Assembly (NCBI GenBank): GCA_029821875.1
Contig: JALGXW010000031.1
Coordinates: 1 to 64,000, forward strand
DNA from: Candidatus Hebobacterum abditum
GTDB taxonomy: Bacteria > Armatimonadota > Hebobacteria > Hebobacterales > Hebobacteraceae
Length of the DNA stretch: 64,000 bases
Direction: 5' to 3'
Shown here: positions 61,609 to 64,000 of the stretch, one piece after another
How the letters are laid out: every line of letters starts with the position of its first letter
How positions within the stretch are numbered: the stretch's first letter is position 1
Notes under the pieces: generated by a model
Told to the model about the DNA's origin: nothing
The model's input: only the letters and a program-made list of their open reading frames with translations
The model's database searches: none
Made by a program: the position numbers and the translations under genes

Positions 61609-64000
61609 CTAGTCCGGCACGCCGGTTTCCTTGATCTCGTAGAAGATGGTCGCCGCGGCGGCGTTCAGATCGAGCGTCATCCCCTCTTCGCTCACGGCCG
61701 GGGCGCCGAGCGTCGTCCGTGAGCCATCCGGACCGACGGCGTAGACGGCGAGGCCGGCGTTGGCGTTGCGGATCGTCACTTGCCCAGTGATCGGCTCGAC
61801 GAGGATGGGTCCGCTTCCCGATTCCCGCAGCGTCGTGTGGGTCAGATTGTAGACCATGCCCGTGTTCTCGGCCCTCCCGACGGCCGTGACCAGCAGGTGC
61901 GCCGAGGCCGAGATCGGCTCCCCGTCGAGCGAGGTGACCGCGATGGCCGCGAAGTCATTGCTAACGGTGAGCGACACATCTGTCAGATCGATTTGGCCCG
62001 CCGCACCGAGGAAGCCGTAGGCGGCCTGCGATCGAGGGCTGTCGATCGTGCCGACGCCCTGCCTCCAATCACGCCTGAGTTGCCCCGTGTCGGATTCGGT
62101 ATGGGTCGGGCCGGCCGTTCCGGGGAAGTCCGCAGGTGCGACGACGGCCTTCCCACCTGAGGGTGTGCTGAGCGCTGTCACCACTGAGGTCTCTTCGACG
62201 AGCGACCGGTAGGAGGGCTGTCCACCCCAGGCAGAGAGCTGCGGCAGGCCGAAGATGTCGCTGTCTGACCACCGGACAGCGGTCGGGGGCACGGAGTGGG
62301 CCACATCTCCGCGCCTGAACATGAGCGCCGACGCCGGGAACAGCCCGAACACGGCAGGATCGTTGAAGACGTCGAAGGCCCCGCTTATGCGGTCCACGGG
62401 CACATCGCAGTTGTGACGATAGGTATAGGCCAGCACGCCGTCCCACCCCTGGAGCGCGGCGACGGCCGCGGTCGGCAGGCAGCCTTCCGCACGCCACTCG
62501 TTGGGCCACGGGTGGCCCCACTCGGAGCACACGTAGGGCATCCCGTGAACCCGGCTCATCGACAGGCAGGCGAAGTTGTTGCCCTGTCCGTTCGGATCGA
62601 CGTGTACCTGCGCGCGGTTATGCCAGCGCGAGTAGTCGTCATATGGGTGATCCCAGTAGGCATGCGCGTCCATGTAGTCCATAGTGGCCTGGGAGGGGAG
62701 ATTCGCCCCCCTGACCAGCCACGTGTTGCCCGTGATGGGCACTCGCACGCCGATCCCGCGCAGATAGGAGTACATGTCCGCGTAGTACCGCTGCTGCAGT
62801 TCGTCCATGAACTGGAGGACATCCGAACTCCGCTCTCCGACGAGTCGCACCGGCTGGTTCGGGTCGACCGAATGTGCGGCCGCCCATGCCTGCCACATCT
62901 GCTCGAGGTTCGTGGCGTATGGCTCGACCGTCACGTCGAAGCTCAGAATGTCGTTCTCGTTCGTGAACTCCATCAGCGCGATGGCCGGATCGTCGGTGTA
63001 GGCGAGGCCGGTGTACGGGTTGACGTGCGGCCAGAGGTCGCAGCTGAACTGCTTCTGGAGGGCGATGAGCGTCGGATCGAAGATCGTGTAGGGCTTCGCC
63101 GCGTGGTCGAGCTCGTTCGCGTTCATGACCCCGTCGCCTTCGGTGAACTTGCGGTGGACGAGCTGGTCGAGGTAGACGTAAATGCCCTGCTGCTTCAGGC
63201 AATACAGGAAGTAGTCGAACCGGTCCAGGGCATCCGCGTCGAAGTGCTGTGTGTCGCCGTGGCTCTCGTCGAAGAAGTTGGGACGACTCCACCCCGCGTC
63301 GGCATGGTGAGTTCGCACCATGTTCACGCCGAACTTCGCGATTCGCTCCGCGATCTTCTCCGACTGCTCGTGGGTGGGGAAGTTGGCGCCCGCGCTGACA
63401 CACACGCCCCAGAACCTGGCCTCGGCCTCATCCTCGAAGACGAACCGGCCGTCTCGGACCGTCAAGAAGCCGTGCGTCCCCGCCGGCTTCTCATTCAGCC
63501 ATGAAAGGTCGAGCGGCGCGACATCCCACGGCATCACGAACGGAACCCAGCCCGTCGTGTCGGTCCGCGACGTCGCTGTGTTCGGATCGAGTTGGAAGTC
63601 CACCGACTCGGAGAAGGCGACGGAGAAGGGGCAGGAGAACTGCGTGCCCGCGGGCACGGGCGAGCCAGAGTAGGCGCCGAGCAGGTTGATCCGCAACTCG
63701 AAGTCGTTCCCACCCCACGTTCGATTGTCCTGAAGCTGCACGTTGGCGAAGGACAACGTGATCTCGTACCCGATATCGCCTCCGAGCGCCACCTCAATCC
63801 GCGCCACCCCGCTCTGCGAGAGAAGCTGAGTGTCTGCGAGCGTTGCCGGCAGCGGCACCGACTGCAGGACCTGGTTCCCCGAGTCATACGCCGTCACCGT
63901 CCGGCCGGCATAGAGATCGCAGGGAAGGTAGAACGACACATAAAGGCTGTTGAATTCCGCGGTGTCATTGATCGTGAAGTCGTACTGCCCCGCGAACACC
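61609..64000 (-). CDS. Glycoside hydrolase (clan GH-A-like), N-terminus beyond the window
   Basis: About 797 codons remain; the frame is open at the right edge. An N-terminal beta-sandwich region (to about residue 190) is followed by a TIM-barrel hydrolase: RFWGVCVSAGANFPTHEQSEKIAERIAKFGVNMVRTHHAD, DALDRFDYFLYCLKQQGIYVYLD, the acid/base motif LMEFTNEND, and VCSEWGHPWPNEW as the candidate nucleophile segment. A C-terminal beta domain (SLTVSNDFAAIAVTSLDG ... ATIFYEI) follows. It is a probable extracellular polysaccharide-degrading enzyme. No signal peptide can be judged because the start is missing. Confidence 0.82.
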   Translation of the reverse strand, partial: VFAGQYDFTINDTAEFNSLYVSFYLPCDLYAGRTVTAYDSGNQVLQSVPLPATLADTQLLSQSGVARIEVALGGDIGYEITLSFANVQLQDNRTWGGNDFELRINLLGAYSGSPVPAGTQFSCPFSVAFSESVDFQLDPNTATSRTDTTGWVPFVMPWDVAPLDLSWLNEKPAGTHGFLTVRDGRFVFEDEAEARFWGVCVSAGANFPTHEQSEKIAERIAKFGVNMVRTHHADAGWSRPNFFDESHGDTQHFDADALDRFDYFLYCLKQQGIYVYLDQLVHRKFTEGDGVMNANELDHAAKPYTIFDPTLIALQKQFSCDLWPHVNPYTGLAYTDDPAIALMEFTNENDILSFDVTVEPYATNLEQMWQAWAAAHSVDPNQPVRLVGERSSDVLQFMDELQQRYYADMYSYLRGIGVRVPITGNTWLVRGANLPSQATMDYMDAHAYWDHPYDDYSRWHNRAQVHVDPNGQGNNFACLSMSRVHGMPYVCSEWGHPWPNEWRAEGCLPTAAVAALQGWDGVLAYTYRHNCDVPVDRISGAFDVFNDPAVFGLFPASALMFRRGDVAHSVPPTAVRWSDSDIFGLPQLSAWGGQPSYRSLVEETSVVTALSTPSGGKAVVAPADFPGTAGPTHTESDTGQLRRDWRQGVGTIDSPRSQAAYGFLGAAGQIDLTDVSLTVSNDFAAIAVTSLDGEPISASAHLLVTAVGRAENTGMVYNLTHTTLRESGSGPILVEPITGQVTIRNANAGLAVYAVGPDGSRTTLGAPAVSEEGMTLDLNAAAATIFYEIKETGVPD

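Noticed and set aside
1-64000. tRNA, rRNA, CRISPR arrays, insertion sequences, attachment sites
   Set aside because: I looked for tRNA-like cloverleaf ends, repeated spacers, transposase motifs and flanking repeats and saw none that could be supported by eye; a covariance-model scan would be needed to exclude small RNAs.

Overview
This window is GC-rich, densely coded bacterial DNA. It carries a complete bacterial-type carbonyl branch and most of the methyl branch of the Wood-Ljungdahl (reductive acetyl-CoA) pathway. A C-terminal outer-membrane beta-barrel fragment, Tat/lipoprotein-like signals and extracytoplasmic phosphatase-superfamily enzymes point to a diderm. The mix of acs genes with DUF6785-, GatZ- and ADP-ribosylglycohydrolase-like genes suggests an uncultured anaerobic lineage, but I cannot name the phylum from sequence alone.

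Region 1 (1-6.6 kb) holds an edge-truncated outer-membrane barrel, a stand-alone SecD-P1-like lipoprotein, an orphan GatZ-like protein, a DUF6785-type multispan membrane protein and an unknown protein. It is closed by a perfect 13-bp hairpin.

Region 2 (6.6-36.3 kb) is a run of about 30 kb read entirely on the minus strand. In transcription order it begins with a CBS protein, an NhaD/ArsB-type transporter, a CPA2 antiporter and ComF. Next come the NiFe-hydrogenase maturation genes hypF, (beta-propeller), hypC, hypD and hypE, then cooT. The Wood-Ljungdahl set follows: cooS, fhs, fchA, folD, NiFe-hydrogenase small and large subunits, hydrogenase protease, metV, metF, acsB, acsC, the corrinoid-activating ASKHA protein, a DRTGG protein, acsD, acsE and a DUF166 gene. 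Many junctions overlap by 4 nt (ATGA/GTGA). The hydrogenase lies inside the pathway genes beside metVF. No formate dehydrogenase, HdrABC, HypA or HypB is present in the window.

Region 3 (36.6-44.9 kb) begins with an ADP-ribosylglycohydrolase-fold protein that seems to have lost its metal-binding Asp motifs. A probable arsenic/metal-response island follows: a MerR-thioredoxin fusion divergent from two DGC (putative zinc-binding) proteins, an aquaglyceroporin, a PiT transporter, an ArsC gene broken by an 11-bp tandem duplication, and a third DGC-like protein. An amidohydrolase and a cupin complete the region.

Region 4 (44.9-59.2 kb) is the most unusual part. ATP sulfurylase and APS kinase (PAPS synthesis) sit with five type I phosphodiesterase/alkaline-phosphatase-superfamily proteins (one frameshifted), a sulfatase-like protein, a DUF2061 membrane protein, an unknown membrane protein and two tiny ribbon-helix-helix-like proteins. 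Five proteins of unrelated folds here (sulfatase-like, both RHH-like, DUF2061, APS kinase) end in the same short tail, roughly [RQ]-L-x-x-L-G-Y-[LIV]. One RHH gene has a visible promoter whose -10 box lies in a 7-bp inverted repeat, as expected for autoregulation. No PAPS reductase or recognisable sulfotransferase is present, so I infer a dedicated sulfation or sulfate/phosphoester-processing module rather than ordinary sulfur assimilation.

Region 5 (59.3-64 kb) carries SixA, an ABC-class ATPase (PF09818 type), and a glycoside hydrolase truncated by the right edge.
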